Assembly (NCBI GenBank): GCA_003952965.2
Contig: CM025852.1
Location: 18,112,571 to 18,176,570, forward strand
Direction: 5' to 3'
Length of the DNA: 64,000 bases
Source: Morella rubra
Taxonomy: Eukaryota > Streptophyta > Magnoliopsida > Fagales > Myricaceae
The notes below the pieces were generated by a model, which was not told where the DNA came from, did not search any database, and saw nothing but the letters and a program-made list of their open reading frames with translations. A program made the translations under genes and the position numbers. Each line of letters begins with the position of its first letter. Position 1 is the stretch's first letter. Positions 9,179 through 20,666 of this stretch are shown piece after piece.

Positions 9179-12100
9179 CTAGAAATTTTCATGGCCTGAA
9201 CTGAGATCGTCAGGCTTCCTGAAATTTCTCTCGCTTAAAATTTGCACAAGCTTTTCCACATCTCGCTGATACAGCATACGCGCACCACAAGCTTGAATCT
9301 CAACATCTGCGCTGTTGGTTGTAATTGAAGGGGTAATGCAGCTGCGTTCATCCAAATGGTCCTTAAACCTCTCATGGGATAAATATAGCCAAAGTCCAAA
9401 TGAACCTGTATAGAATCGGTCCTTCGGGACATCAAAGACTAGAGGACAATCTATGGGACCTCCATCCATGTCCAAGCAACACCTAAACTTATGAAAATAT
9501 GGATTCCAACCAGAAGAACCATTGTTCCCATTTTCATGGACTACAAACATAGTACACAACACAATTCCTCTCCACCTACTATTTTCATACAGATCAGAAG
9601 GTGTTAGGATTGGCCCAACAGATGACCCAGTGTTCTGATGGGTGAACCACATAGGGATCTCAGTTTGAGGGAAAACACTTTGAAATCCTTGGCTTTGATG
9701 CAATTTCTCCTGCAAAATATTTGGAGGAAGAAAACAAAAAGAAAGTTAAGCACGTAAAGGGAAGAGAGAGAGAGCCGTGGGGGGGGGGAGAGAGAGAGAG
9801 AGAGAGAGACCTCCATGTATCTTTGCCATAGGGGCCGGACTTGTATATCTAGCCAAGAAACCTCGCTAACCTTGCATTCTTCATCATCAGCCAGGCTGAG
9901 ACAGTTTATTAAAGTGAATCCTGCTTCACCGGAAGACCAAACTACAACTTTGTTTGAATAATTTTCCAGTGAAGTACATTCTCGTGCCAGTACCAGTTGC
10001 GTACTTAAGGAAAGATTTGGCAATGATTTAAGCCTTGCACATTTATCCAAGCAAAGTAATTTAAGCTTTGTAAGCTGAGAAATGCTATCAGGCAAGCATG
10101 TAAAACTGTTTTTGCTCAAATTTAGAGACTGCAGTGAGGATAAGCAGCTAAGATCATCAGGGAGTGCTCCATCCAACAGATTGCGGTCACTTAGATCAAG
10201 AGACACTAAAGAGCTTAACCCTGAGAATGACCTTGGCAACAAGAAGTTTATGGGCTTCGATTCAGAACGTTGGGTGACGAACCAAAAGTAAGCCCATAAA
10301 ATAAGTGCAGCACAGACAAGGATACGCAGGTATGTGTATGGCAATAATAGGAAATATAGGACAGAGAATGAAATTATTTGTGAAAAGTTGAGAGTGACAT
10401 CAATTGAGGATGAAAAGAGAGAGAGTCCAAGCTGATGACTTGATGTAGGTGGTTGACTCTTACCTCCTGATAGGATGAGAGTGTTAAGAGAAATCAAGCC
10501 ACAAATGACGCTTGGAAAACTCAAGAAGTTTCTACAGTCTCCAAGATTCAATAAAGTTAGACCAGTTAGATGCTTGATTGATAGCGGTAAGTCTTCTACG
10601 CCAGTCCCGTCCAAATAAAGCTTTGACAAACATGTCATATTTTTTCCAGTCTCTGGAAAATTCTTAAGCCTTGAACAACCCGATAGAACTAAAATTTCAA
10701 GAGATTCCAAGTTGATCTCGGTTGGAAGGCTATTAAGAGATTTGCAATCCTTCAGATTCAATAAAGTAAGGCGTCCAAGAGCTCCAATAGATTGGTCAAT
10801 CTTACCCAATCTTGTACAACCTTGAAAAATAAGCTTCTCAAGATTTGGTAATCCCAAGAATTTAGGACTCGTGGTTAAGTTTCGAGAGTCACTAAGGTCA
10901 ATGACTTTGAGCTTCTCTAGATTCTGAGGCAAAACAGTAAAAGGAAGTGGTAAATTAGGGAGTCAAGACCTAAATAGAAAATAAAAGACACCCGCATAAG
11001 TAAAAATCTTACTCTGAACCCTTCTGAGAGTTGCTCAAAGCGGCTGCAAGGCATAATAAGTTCAACAAGATTGCCCGGTTGAAAACTCCTCGGCATGGAT
11101 GTTAAAGGAAATTCATACCATTCCAATAGACGTAAGTCATTAGGAAGATAACTAAGGCCCAGAGGAAGTTTCACATGGTAAATTTTGAGCAATCTTAGAT
11201 TTGTCATCATTAAGAAGGCCTCAGGTTTTAAGTGTTCTTCTTCATGTGGACGTGAGTTTAGCATTATGCCTTCAACTGAAGGTGTTCCCTACAAGCCAAG
11301 AACAACGAAATCAGTGTAGGCAAAGATAAATAAAGAATGTACAAGAATCGTAAAATTATGTACTTTTTGGAGTTTATGTCTACTTTTACACTTACTGTAT
11401 TATCTTTCAGTACTTTAAGAGCATCATCACAAAGCCATAACCTACTGCGTTCTCCAGGCTTCTGTGGAGGTTGACCACGAACAATATCCCAACCCACTCT
11501 TTGTAATAATTCATGCATCCACAATTTGCTACCCAAATCGCTGATGAGAGATTTGTCCACTAAGTTCTCTATATCAATTACTGGGTAGCAACCACAACCT
11601 TCTAGTATATCCACTACACGATCTTTGTCCTCGCCATTGAAAAAACAAGCAATATCTAAAAATATGCTTTTTTCTGTAGCCGTCAATGCATCAAAACTGA
11701 TCTGAAGCGTGTCTCGAATTTCTTTCTCAGGAATTTCTTGTAGCCTATCCCAAGCACTTTTCCACACATCTCTTCCTTTCCCTAATAGTGAGGAACCCAA
11801 AACTCTCAAAGCTAGGGGATGTCCATTGGCATAATTTACAAAATCCTTACATAGATCCATTAACTCGTTCTCACAATAAGGTTTCTGAAAGGCTTTCTGA
11901 CAAAAGAGCTGCAGGGCATCACAATAATTCAGTCCTTCAACAATGCATACATTCTGTACACCATGATTTTTCAACAACTGCCTGTCTTTGGTGGTTATAA
12001 TAATCCTACTCCCTGGGCCAAACCAATTATGGCTCGCTACTAATGTTTGCAATTGTATTATTCTGTCCACATCATCAAGAACGATGAGAACCTTTTTGTA

Positions 12101-14276
12101 ACGTGGTCTCTTTATTGTGTCTTTGATTCCTGTGGATAAATAGCATTTGTCTTTTTCACCCTTCAACTTCATATCAACAAGGAGTTGTTGTTCTAAAGCA
12201 GCTAAACCATTTTTATCATGCTCAATTCTAACATTATTGAGAAAGCTGCTAGCTTGAAATTGACAACGGATCCTTTTAAAAACAACTCGTGCAAGAGTAG
12301 TCTTGCCCATTCCACTCATCCCACATATCCCTATAAAGCGAACATCATTCAACTCCACATCTAAACGCGAATTCATTTCCTCAACACGAGAATCCATTCC
12401 AACAAGGTCATCTTCATCGATTCTTGAGACCGTTCCACTCAATTTACCACATATCTTTCCAACTATATTTTCAATATACCTTGATTCCGACCTGTCAGAA
12501 ATAACGGAAACCCGTTGTTGAGTCAAAGCAAACCAAAAGGAATATTTAAGTGTTGATGCTACTTCATCTTAGAACAGAGAGCACTAAAGTTGCATATAAC
12601 AGTATGATTGAGCTCGATTTGGCCAGGCAATCTAAGAAAAATTACTTATGTGTATTGAAGAAAAGAAATTATTCAATATAATTCTTTAATTGGGAGAGTG
12701 TATACTGATGCTAACCTGAAAAAGTAGGAATTACGGTATTATTCAAAAAGATTTTCTTTGTCTGTTAAGAAGAACAGCAATTGAGTTGAAATATTAATTT
12801 CATCGATTGAAGCCAGATATCAGCCATTATCACTTCTCTAATGCCAGGTAGCAGGGAATCTAAGGTGATGGCCAAAACTCCAATGGATTATTAGCAGCTC
12901 ACAAGGTGTAAAAGGTGAATCATGTTTTAAACCCAAGGAAAATATACGTAACTATCAACAAAAAAGATAATTACCAGTGGCCCTAAAGCACAACCCCTCT
13001 TTCTGGTTGGGGTGGAATTCTTACCTTTCAAAAGTCCCCCCACACCCCCCCCCCCCCCTTTTGTTTACTGGATTGGTAGCTAGATAGTAAGTTGGACCTT
13101 ATATGTGCTAGTACTTTGAGGTTGCTCAAATGTGATTTCTTTCAAATGGTTAATGTGACTGGTATATACCCATTTGTGACTTCTTGTGTCAGTTAAGATG
13201 TTCTTTCGATAGAAGACTTCTGGTAATTTTTCAAATTTTTGTGGATCACCACCATTGTTGCGTTTTTACCACTACTGGCTCGGAGGGTGATGATTCTGCA
13301 GGTTAAAGTGATCGGCATTCGGCAGTAACTTGAAGAGTTTGTGACATTTTGCTGTAAGTATCGTGATATCTTACTCTGTAGTACTAGTTCTTGAGATGAT
13401 ATTCATTTTTCAGGAAAGAAAAGATCTAATTTTCTCCGATACGTACTTGTTGTCCATAAGTTTCCTGGTGTATACTGGGTGGAACATTATCTGAATCTGC
13501 CTTTCAACTTAGTTTGTAAATTTCACTTCAACCACGACCTATACATCCTTTACCATGAAACTTAAATCAGTGACACATATCCATAGTAATTACTCTACGA
13601 CTTTTTCGAAAAATTCTATATTCGTCATGATTTTATGGTGATGAAACTGTAATTCAATTAAGGAAAAAAATAAGACTAGTCCGCACTCAGAACAGGGGGT
13701 GGGGGGGGAGCAAAAAACAGAGAGATGCACACAAGAGAAAGAGACAAAATGTTACCCATTCCTTAAATGGCATCCGGAGAGACTGGCCACCTCTCTCAAA
13801 GCATCTCTCCACGTTTTCACCTTCTCTCTGTCCTCCTTGAAATTTTTATCATGTTCAGCAAAGGCATTTGCAAAGGTCCCCTTCTGATTCCGCACATCCC
13901 TGGGATCCACATGGTAGAAAATGGGGACAATTATCATTCCTCTCTCTTTCCTGCATTCTACAATCTTTGCAAGTTCTTGCAAGCACCACGTGGAAGAAGC
14001 ATAGTTTTTTGACAAGATGACGATTGCAGTCCTCGATTTCTCGATTGCACTCAAGAGGTCTGGCGAAATGGGTTCTCCAATCTCCAGTTCTTCACTGTCC
14101 TTAAACGTTTCAATCCCTTCATTAACCAAGGCCACATGTAGATGGTCAGTAAAATTGTCGCGCGTGTCTTCACCCCTGAAACTGAGGAAAACTTCGTACG
14201 TCCATGGGTATTCAGAAAAAGAATAGGAGAGAGATGACCGCGCAGTTTGAAGGTTGCTGGTGGAAGCCATTGACAT
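9179..14276 (-). CDS. TNL unit B: intact TIR-NB-ARC-LRR-C-JID immune receptor
   Basis: Five exons: 14276-13756 (TIR), 12491-11396 (NB-ARC), 11288-11013 (LRR1), 10923-9811 (LRR2), 9709-9179 (C-JID). They sum to 3537 nt, exactly 1179 codons with stop, and all junctions are GT/AG with phases 2, 0, 0, 0. The start is the ATG of MSMASTSNL just upstream of the TIR core (YEVFLSFRGEDTR). The TIR has WCLQELAKIV with the conserved glutamate. The NB-ARC has the P-loop GMSGMGKTT, KKVLIVLDDVD, GSRIIITTKD, GHPL and an MHE variant of MHD (WMHELL). LRR2 has LxxLxLxxC repeats interrupted by a hydrophobic island near 10265-10400. The C-JID exon begins EKLHQSQGF and has FPQTEIPMWFTHQ. The first intron is 1.26 kb. 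A stop after HENF ends the protein at PL1, and a PL2 relic follows. This should be a functional cytoplasmic or nuclear NLR. The effector it recognises cannot be inferred. Confidence 0.9.
9776..9809. repeat. G-run plus (GA)n microsatellite at the LRR2 5' splice site
   Basis: A G-run followed by (GA)n on the plus strand. On the minus strand it reads as the CT-rich start of the intron directly after the LRR2 donor at 9811. The same tract occupies the same place in units C and D. Confidence 0.85.
12492..13755 (-). other. intron 1 of unit B
   Basis: Intron between the TIR and NB-ARC exons, phase 2. It includes a C homopolymer near 13044-13059. I see no transposon or gene in it. Confidence 0.7.
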
Positions 14277-14312
14277 TCACTGCCATGAACACGGACAGGG
14301 TAATAATTTTAA

Positions 14313-14781
14313 GGGATAAATACAAAATAAATCCTTGAAGTTTGGCCGAAAATCAAATTAGTCCCCGAACAAATTTGAGCTTAAAATAAATCCCTTATGT
14401 TTTACAGCTTTTATATTAAGTCCTTCCGTCCATCTCTACTCGGTTAGTTAACGGTAAATTTGAATTTGGTCCGCCATGTCACCCATTTTGCCAACTCAGC
14501 TCACCGTGTCAAAACTCACAGTGCGCCCAGTTTAAAAGAAAAAACATTGTCATGTTGGTGAATCAGCTTATTGACCTAGTTTTGCTTTGGACTTCAACAA
14601 CCACCCAAGTCAAATGCTTCACTGCGAATTCACCGCTAAGCATTCTTGGGCCGTAGTTCTTACCCATTATCCCCAATCTCCAAAATCACCCAAATCTTCA
14701 AACCCTAAGACTGAAATTATACTGCAATTGAAATTATATCTATCGAGGACTTGGCTACATGGACGCATACCTTCTCGACTT

Positions 14782-14819
<38 letters not shown>

Positions 14820-15680
14820 TCTCTTGTTTGGATCGCTGGTCTTAATTGCGAAATGATAATATGAGTGGCGCCGATGGAGACCTCTAGGGTGTTGAAGGGA
14901 TGTAAACCCAAATCTTCCCGGTGCATAGTTTGCTGGGTACTTGCAAGAGAACTGAGGAGACCAGGAGATAGAGAAAAAAAAAAAAAGGAGAGGCAGGAAG
15001 AACGCGATGGAAGTTTCAGAAGCATTTTCGCTAGTTCAAGACAAAGAGGTCTTGAAGAAGATGCAAGCTAAGTGTTGAAATTGAGCTCATGAAACGCAGG
15101 TAGGATTCCGAATCTTGAGACCACATAAAATCGAAGGATGACGTCCTGGTGGCATTCTTTGGGGGTGCTGCAATTTGACACAGTGGGTCTTCCAAACTTG
15201 TTGAGTTTGAATATCGGGAATGCAGGCAGACAGAATGTGGTAGCTCCAATTTTTGAAATTTTTGCAATTGGGCAACTTGTGGCGGATGAGTGAAAATGCT
15301 TGGCTCACCAAGAATAGTAATACAAAATTCCAGCTTTCTTCTTTGGCAACCCTCTGCAACAAAGATGCCTATTATTTCTAAGCAAACCACTGCAACAATG
15401 AAGTCACTAATCATAAACTAATCCCTTTTTATTCTACGCAAGCTGAGATCTTTTTCCTGTTACACGGCCGAGTAGACGCTGTCGTTTTGACATGGTGGGC
15501 TGAGCTGGCAAATGGGTGACATGGCGGACCAGATTCAAATTTACCGTTAAATAATTGAATACAGATGGACGGCAAGACTTAATATAAAAGCAATCAAACA
15601 TGAAGGATTTATTTTAAGTTCAAATTTATTTAGGGACTAATTTAATTTTTGAAAACCAGGATCTATTTTGTATTTATCTC
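14313..15680. mobile_element. non-autonomous Mutator-like element with long TIRs
   Basis: Terminal inverted repeats of about 200 bp (14313-14515 and 15478-15680), starting gggataaatacaaaata and ending in its complement. They are flanked by a perfect 9-bp target duplication, TAATTTTAA, at 14304-14312 and 15681-15689. TIR length and target-site size point to Mutator. The 950-bp interior has no transposase. It has a CT microsatellite (14787-14817) and open frames in both directions that could be captured host sequence, but I cannot name a source gene. The element lies just upstream of the unit B start codon (14276), in its promoter region. Confidence 0.85.
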
Positions 15681-15689
15681 TAATTTTAA

Positions 15690-17569
15690 ACAGCAACGCT
15701 AGAGCTTAAGGGGCCTACTAAAAACGCGTAACCCACCCCGGCTACCGGCTTGCTTGATTTAGAACGCACGTGGAATCACGTGGATCGAGAGCAAGTCGTT
15801 TCTATTATTCCTAAAAATTATCAAAATGAATTGAAAAACTAGGGAAGTCATCCATGCTTACAAATCAAGGTGAGTTTCGTTTTCATAAAATTTTTTAAGA
15901 TTTTAATAAAATTGTAAATATTTAAGTGATATTAAAATTGTATTGGTATGTGTAGAAATTGTTAAAAGAAATTAGTGTGTGTAAAAAAAATAATAAAATA
16001 TTGTATTAAAATACGTATACGTTGTGATGTTTGGATTGTAAAAATAAAAGTAGGATACAAATCCTACAAAAAAAACTCAACATGAACATGCCCTTGGATT
16101 TTTATAAAAAAAATTAAGAATATTGTAAAAACTAACATCGATCAGAGTTTTATTAGATTTCAAAAGAAACTAGTAAAAAAATATAGTTTTATAAGAGTCG
16201 GTAAAAAAAATGAAATGAATGATAATTTGAGTGAATTCTTTATTTGTTGTAATGAAAAAAGATAATTTGATGGAAAGAATGATTATTTTAAAATTATTTT
16301 ATTATTATTTTTTATCAAAATTTTGAGCCAATTATGTTTGTAAACTAAAATTTTGGAATAAAGAGAAATTTTGATTTACAAACACGCCGCATACCAAAGG
16401 ATCTTGTCACTTCGAACATAGTGTATAAAGTGTCACAAATTTTTCTTGTTACTCAAACAAAAGCTAAGCGTCTGGACAAAATTCTAACTGTAATGAGCCA
16501 TGATATTAATGGGTTATAAAAAATGATGGAGATCTTACGTAATTTTTTATTTAGATTACACAATACAATTTAGAAAGAGATAAACATAATAAACAAACTT
16601 TATTGTAGAGTTCATGTTGTCCGAAACTTTATATGGAGAGCATTAAAAAGTATAAGATACATCTGCCAAACGAAAGATTTCGGGTTTAGTAATACATAAA
16701 ATAATCATTGGAGACCAAAAGAAACAGGTTTAAGCATGTTCGTTTGTAAAAGTATTCTAGAATACAATATATTGGATAAAATTTACAGGACGAATATCCA
16801 AAATCTTAAAAAATCATACACAACAAACAACACTTTTTACAAACTACTATCTTTTTTCTTCCTTTTTTGTTTAAGACAAAGAAGAAATGGTAGTTTAAAC
16901 ACCTATTCAATCAGCCAGAATTAGTGCTTCGTGTCAAATGCTACGCTGGAGGGGAGGACCAAATGAAATTCATCAAGCAATGGAAGTGCAGGTCAATGCA
17001 TGCATAAAAGTGGTAGGCAAGGACAATGATTGTTTCTCATGGAAATCATAAATGAGGTACAGGGTTAGAGACTAAACTCCCACAAAATTGAAAGAGGAAC
17101 CATATGTACGTTCATTGAAGAGTCTTCTGCCCTGGGGAAAGGATCAGATCATCAGGCGTTTAACTTTAGCCATATAAGATCACGCACCTACAGATAAGAA
17201 GAACCAGATATCAACTCTTAATAGGACTGAAAGTCCTGACCACCCCAGCAACTCAATCCCATTGCAATTGCAACACTCTAGATCTATAAAAGGCAAAGAA
17301 AGAACCTCGTAATGGGCATTCCAATTATTAGTTCTAATATCTATACTCCATAATCTCTTCACTCTAGACTTTTACTCGGAGAAAAACATTGATCATATAA
17401 AGAGTATGGATTAAACTCCTGTAAAATAAATAGAAATAATGGTGCGTATTAGTGAAGGAAAGAAACGGAAACAAAGGGAGATTGTTGATGGTATAGTTAC
17501 GCAAAGGAAATACTTTTACTAATTTCGTACCTGTGAAGCATTTTTACCATCGGTTGTTTTAGTATCCGC
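15690..17569. other. AT-rich intergenic region
   Basis: Sequence between the Mutator-like element and the 3' end of unit C. It is very AT-rich from 15850 to 16900. The part from 16930 to 17560 is less so and may be 3' flank of unit C. No reliable gene is seen. Confidence 0.4.
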
Positions 17570-17859
17570 TTATTGACGAATAAGTCTTACAAACATTTCA
17601 ACTTCAATTTCTTTATTCGAGTTTACAGTTCCTCTGATTGCTAACTCATCATCAGCCTCTGTCTCATATTCAGAACTCAAGTCATTGTAGTCTTTTAGTT
17701 TTTGCTCAAATTGGAGCCGATCATGCTAGTACAAAAGACGAAGCGCACATTTCTCCAGAGTCATGCCAGGCCAATGAGTGACCATTGAAGCTGCAACGTG
17801 GGTGGGCTCTTCTGTATAATATCCTTAAATAGGTGACCCGTGACCCTACTGCCTTGGGG
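17570..17859 (-). pseudogene. unit C: 3' half of the split PL (C-JID) exon
   Basis: The minus strand reads G-S-P-I-stop-G-Y-Y-T-E-E-P-T-H, then VAASMVTHWPGMTLEKCALR, LLY, a stop, then HDRLQFEQKL and an acidic tail with EADDE, ending at TAA (17570-17572). This aligns with the end of exon PL4 of unit D (EASIVSDWPYMMVKKCALR, LFYEHDE, EADDE). The two in-frame stops confirm decay. The other half of the same exon is at 50858-51250, 33 kb away; everything between is transposon. The break coincides with the LINE target duplication at 17860-17872. Confidence 0.8.
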
Positions 17860-17924
17860 CTAGACTTCTTTCTTCTTCTTCTTCTTTTTTAAGCAAATTC
17901 TATTCCATTAAATAACCAGGGCAA

Positions 17925-18461
17925 TCAAGGAGGAATCCTTGGATTGTCACTGGACAGGCAATGTACAGGAATACAATGAGTCGGGATATTCCCAATCAAC
18001 ATCTCTTTTGCTGCCCATTGGGCTACAGTATGAGCAACAATATTAGCTTTACGATTTACATGATGAAAGCTCCAAGATGGATGAGATTCCCATATATGGC
18101 AAATGTCAGAGATAATCGAGCTTATACTCCAGTCACTCGAAATCCCTTCTTGACATATTGCTTGCACCACAGATAAACTATCCCCTTCAAACATAACCTC
18201 TTCTTTAGAAAGAAGGTGTGCCTCCTGCGCAGCAAATAAAGCTGCGTTGGCTTCCCCCAGAATTGGAGGGCCTGGTGGCATGCTCTTTGTCCAAACAAAG
18301 AGAGTATCTGCTGCAAAATTCCGACACACAACTGCCAGCATAGTGAAGGATGGACAAACTGCTACATCAAAGTTTATTTTCCAATAAGGATCAACTGGAG
18401 GAGTCCAACAGGACTGAACAGTTCGGGGAATAGAAAACCCACGTCGCCTGATGTTCTTCAT
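17925..18461 (-). pseudogene. LINE RNase H-like domain (RVT_3)
   Basis: Open frame of 178 codons. It starts near a W-x-P-P-V-D-P-Y-W-K-I-N-F-D segment, has the FEGDSLSVVQAI block with the second acidic residue, and ends with HVNRKANIVAHTVAQWA, the usual end of the RNase H domain in plant L1 elements. It is the C-terminal part of the LINE ORF2 and is separated from zf-RVT by the CACTA insertion at 18487. Confidence 0.85.
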
Positions 18462-20666
18462 ACAATTTCTACACTCCTACTACAAGCACTACAAAAAAGG
18501 TCTAGGTCTATAGCGGCGGTCTCTAAAAACGCCGCTATAGACCCCCTATCCCAGCGTTTTACTTTAAACGCGACTAAAAACACCCTTATAGCGACGGTCT
18601 TTATAGCGGCGGTCGGTGACTGCTGCTATAGACTCCTATAGCAGCTGTCACTGTAGCGGGGGTCTCTAACCGCTGCTATATACCTTATGTAGCGCGGCAG
18701 TTTTGTCAAACCGCAGCTATAAGGCCAATCTCTAGCGGCGATTCTGACCGCTGCTATAGATTGTATACCTACAGCCGCGGTCATACTGACCACCGCTGTA
18801 TCTTGTACCTTTAGTAGCAGTTTTGAAAAAAAACGCCGCTATAGGTATAGTTGGAAAAAAATTAAAAAAAAATCCAAAATTATATGCTATTTAATGTTAA
18901 TAATTATTTTTATAGACTATTTTGTTCCTTTTAATACATAATTTTATTTTGTCACGTGTTTAAACAAAATTTTAGGAGACATACTTAATAAAATATGGAA
19001 TTAAAAGGAGTTTTATGAAAATTGAAGTTATATGGAATTAGAAATAATGTTATGAAAGTTATATGATATGTTATGAAAGTTATATTATTGACTAAATCTA
19101 AGTATTTTAGAAATCTATTATCATATGCTTATAATGAGCATATTGATGCAGGATGCAGTGAGAGCCGAGTCGGACGACGCTGAGCTGTCAGATTACATAT
19201 TGATGGCGCTGAATTACCTTGAGCGGGTAGATCAGCGCAAGGATGGCAAGAAATCGTAATCTAACTTAATTGGGGTAGTTTTCGTGCACGTGTCGTTTTT
19301 TGGTCATAACTTTGGCTACGAGTATCCGATTTGCACCCATGACCAATTCGGAAAGCTCTTTTCGACGCGCACCTCGTGGTCACCAAGCCATGCTTCGGTG
19401 CACCTCGTTTCAAGCCCTAAATCCGCTGTTTTCCCCCTCAAAAACCTACTTTTAGTTATGATTTTCTTTCCTTTACCGTTTAGGAATTATTTTAACCCGA
19501 TTTAGGCCAGTTTTTGGTAGTCTATTGTATACAAGGTAAAACCCCATTAGGGATGAGATTTTAGTTATTTTAGCCCGGCTTGTGGGTTATTTTTTTTGAA
19601 ACATGCATGATTTAATTATGACATATTATTTAATTTCAAACAAAAATATATTGTGAGATTAATTAACTTATGCAATTAAAGTACATAACTTAATATCTGC
19701 TCATAGTTATTATGGTAATTGAATATTTTATTGATTATAATTAACAATTATTTTCAATAATTTGTAATATAAGACTAATTATCTAAAACACTCATAGTTA
19801 TTAATTACTTAAAACGCTGTCGTTCCCCCAACCTCCCCCTCCCCCTTTCTTAAAATCTCCCCCCGTGCCCTAAAAACGCCAAAATTCCCCCTCCCCGCGC
19901 GTGCCCTAAAACGTGAAATTCAACCCCCCCCGAGCACAGCCCTCACCCCCTGGTCCCCCGAGCTCCCTCTCCTTGCCGTCACTCACCACCCACCAAGCCA
20001 CCCTCCAGCCTCTCTCCCTCTCCCTCTCCCTCTCCCGCTCTCTCCCCCCTCTCTTTGGTATTATCTTGTTCTTTTCGCAATTTTCCTATTTAAGGTTTTT
20101 TTTTTTGACAGATCTCTTTTGATTTCAGTTGGGTTTCATTGATTTTGCAGGTAAGCTTCTTCGATTTCAGTTGAGTTTCTCCGTCGCTATGGGTAGCAAT
20201 TTTCTGCAATAGTCAATGCACGAGGAAGTTAATTTACATGTTTTTCGTGTTCATCTTCTAGATGTTGTTTCTATCAGTTTTCCGAAATATTAACCATGAT
20301 ATGTGATCTTGCACTTAAATTTTGCAATAATATGTTTTCCACAGATGACACCGATATTTTACAGTAATGTATTTTTCGTAGATGATAACAGTATATATGT
20401 CAGTTGCCGATCCTTAAACTTGAATGATTAAAACTATTACGATTGTCTTCTTTCTTGTGTATGCTAAGATAGAGTTTTAGATAATACCATGCTGAGTTAT
20501 CCCGTGAGATTCGGGATCAAGAAAAGACGGTGAAAGGAAGTTGGAGTTTGTTTCCAAAAAATGAGATTTTGATAATAGACCCAATTTCTTGTTGATGTTG
20601 AAGTAATGTTTTTGACATTTTGTCCCATTTCTTATCTACTGTAGACACGGGAGATTCATCAATAAA

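Noticed and set aside
15855-16425. Weak inverted similarity (cttacaaatcaa / gatttacaaac) suggesting a MITE
   Set aside because: Too short and imperfect, and no target duplication found.
18500-18850. Array of short repeated units that might look like a CRISPR or satellite
   Set aside because: Units vary in spacing and orientation and sit only at both ends of CACTA elements, so they are subterminal repeats.
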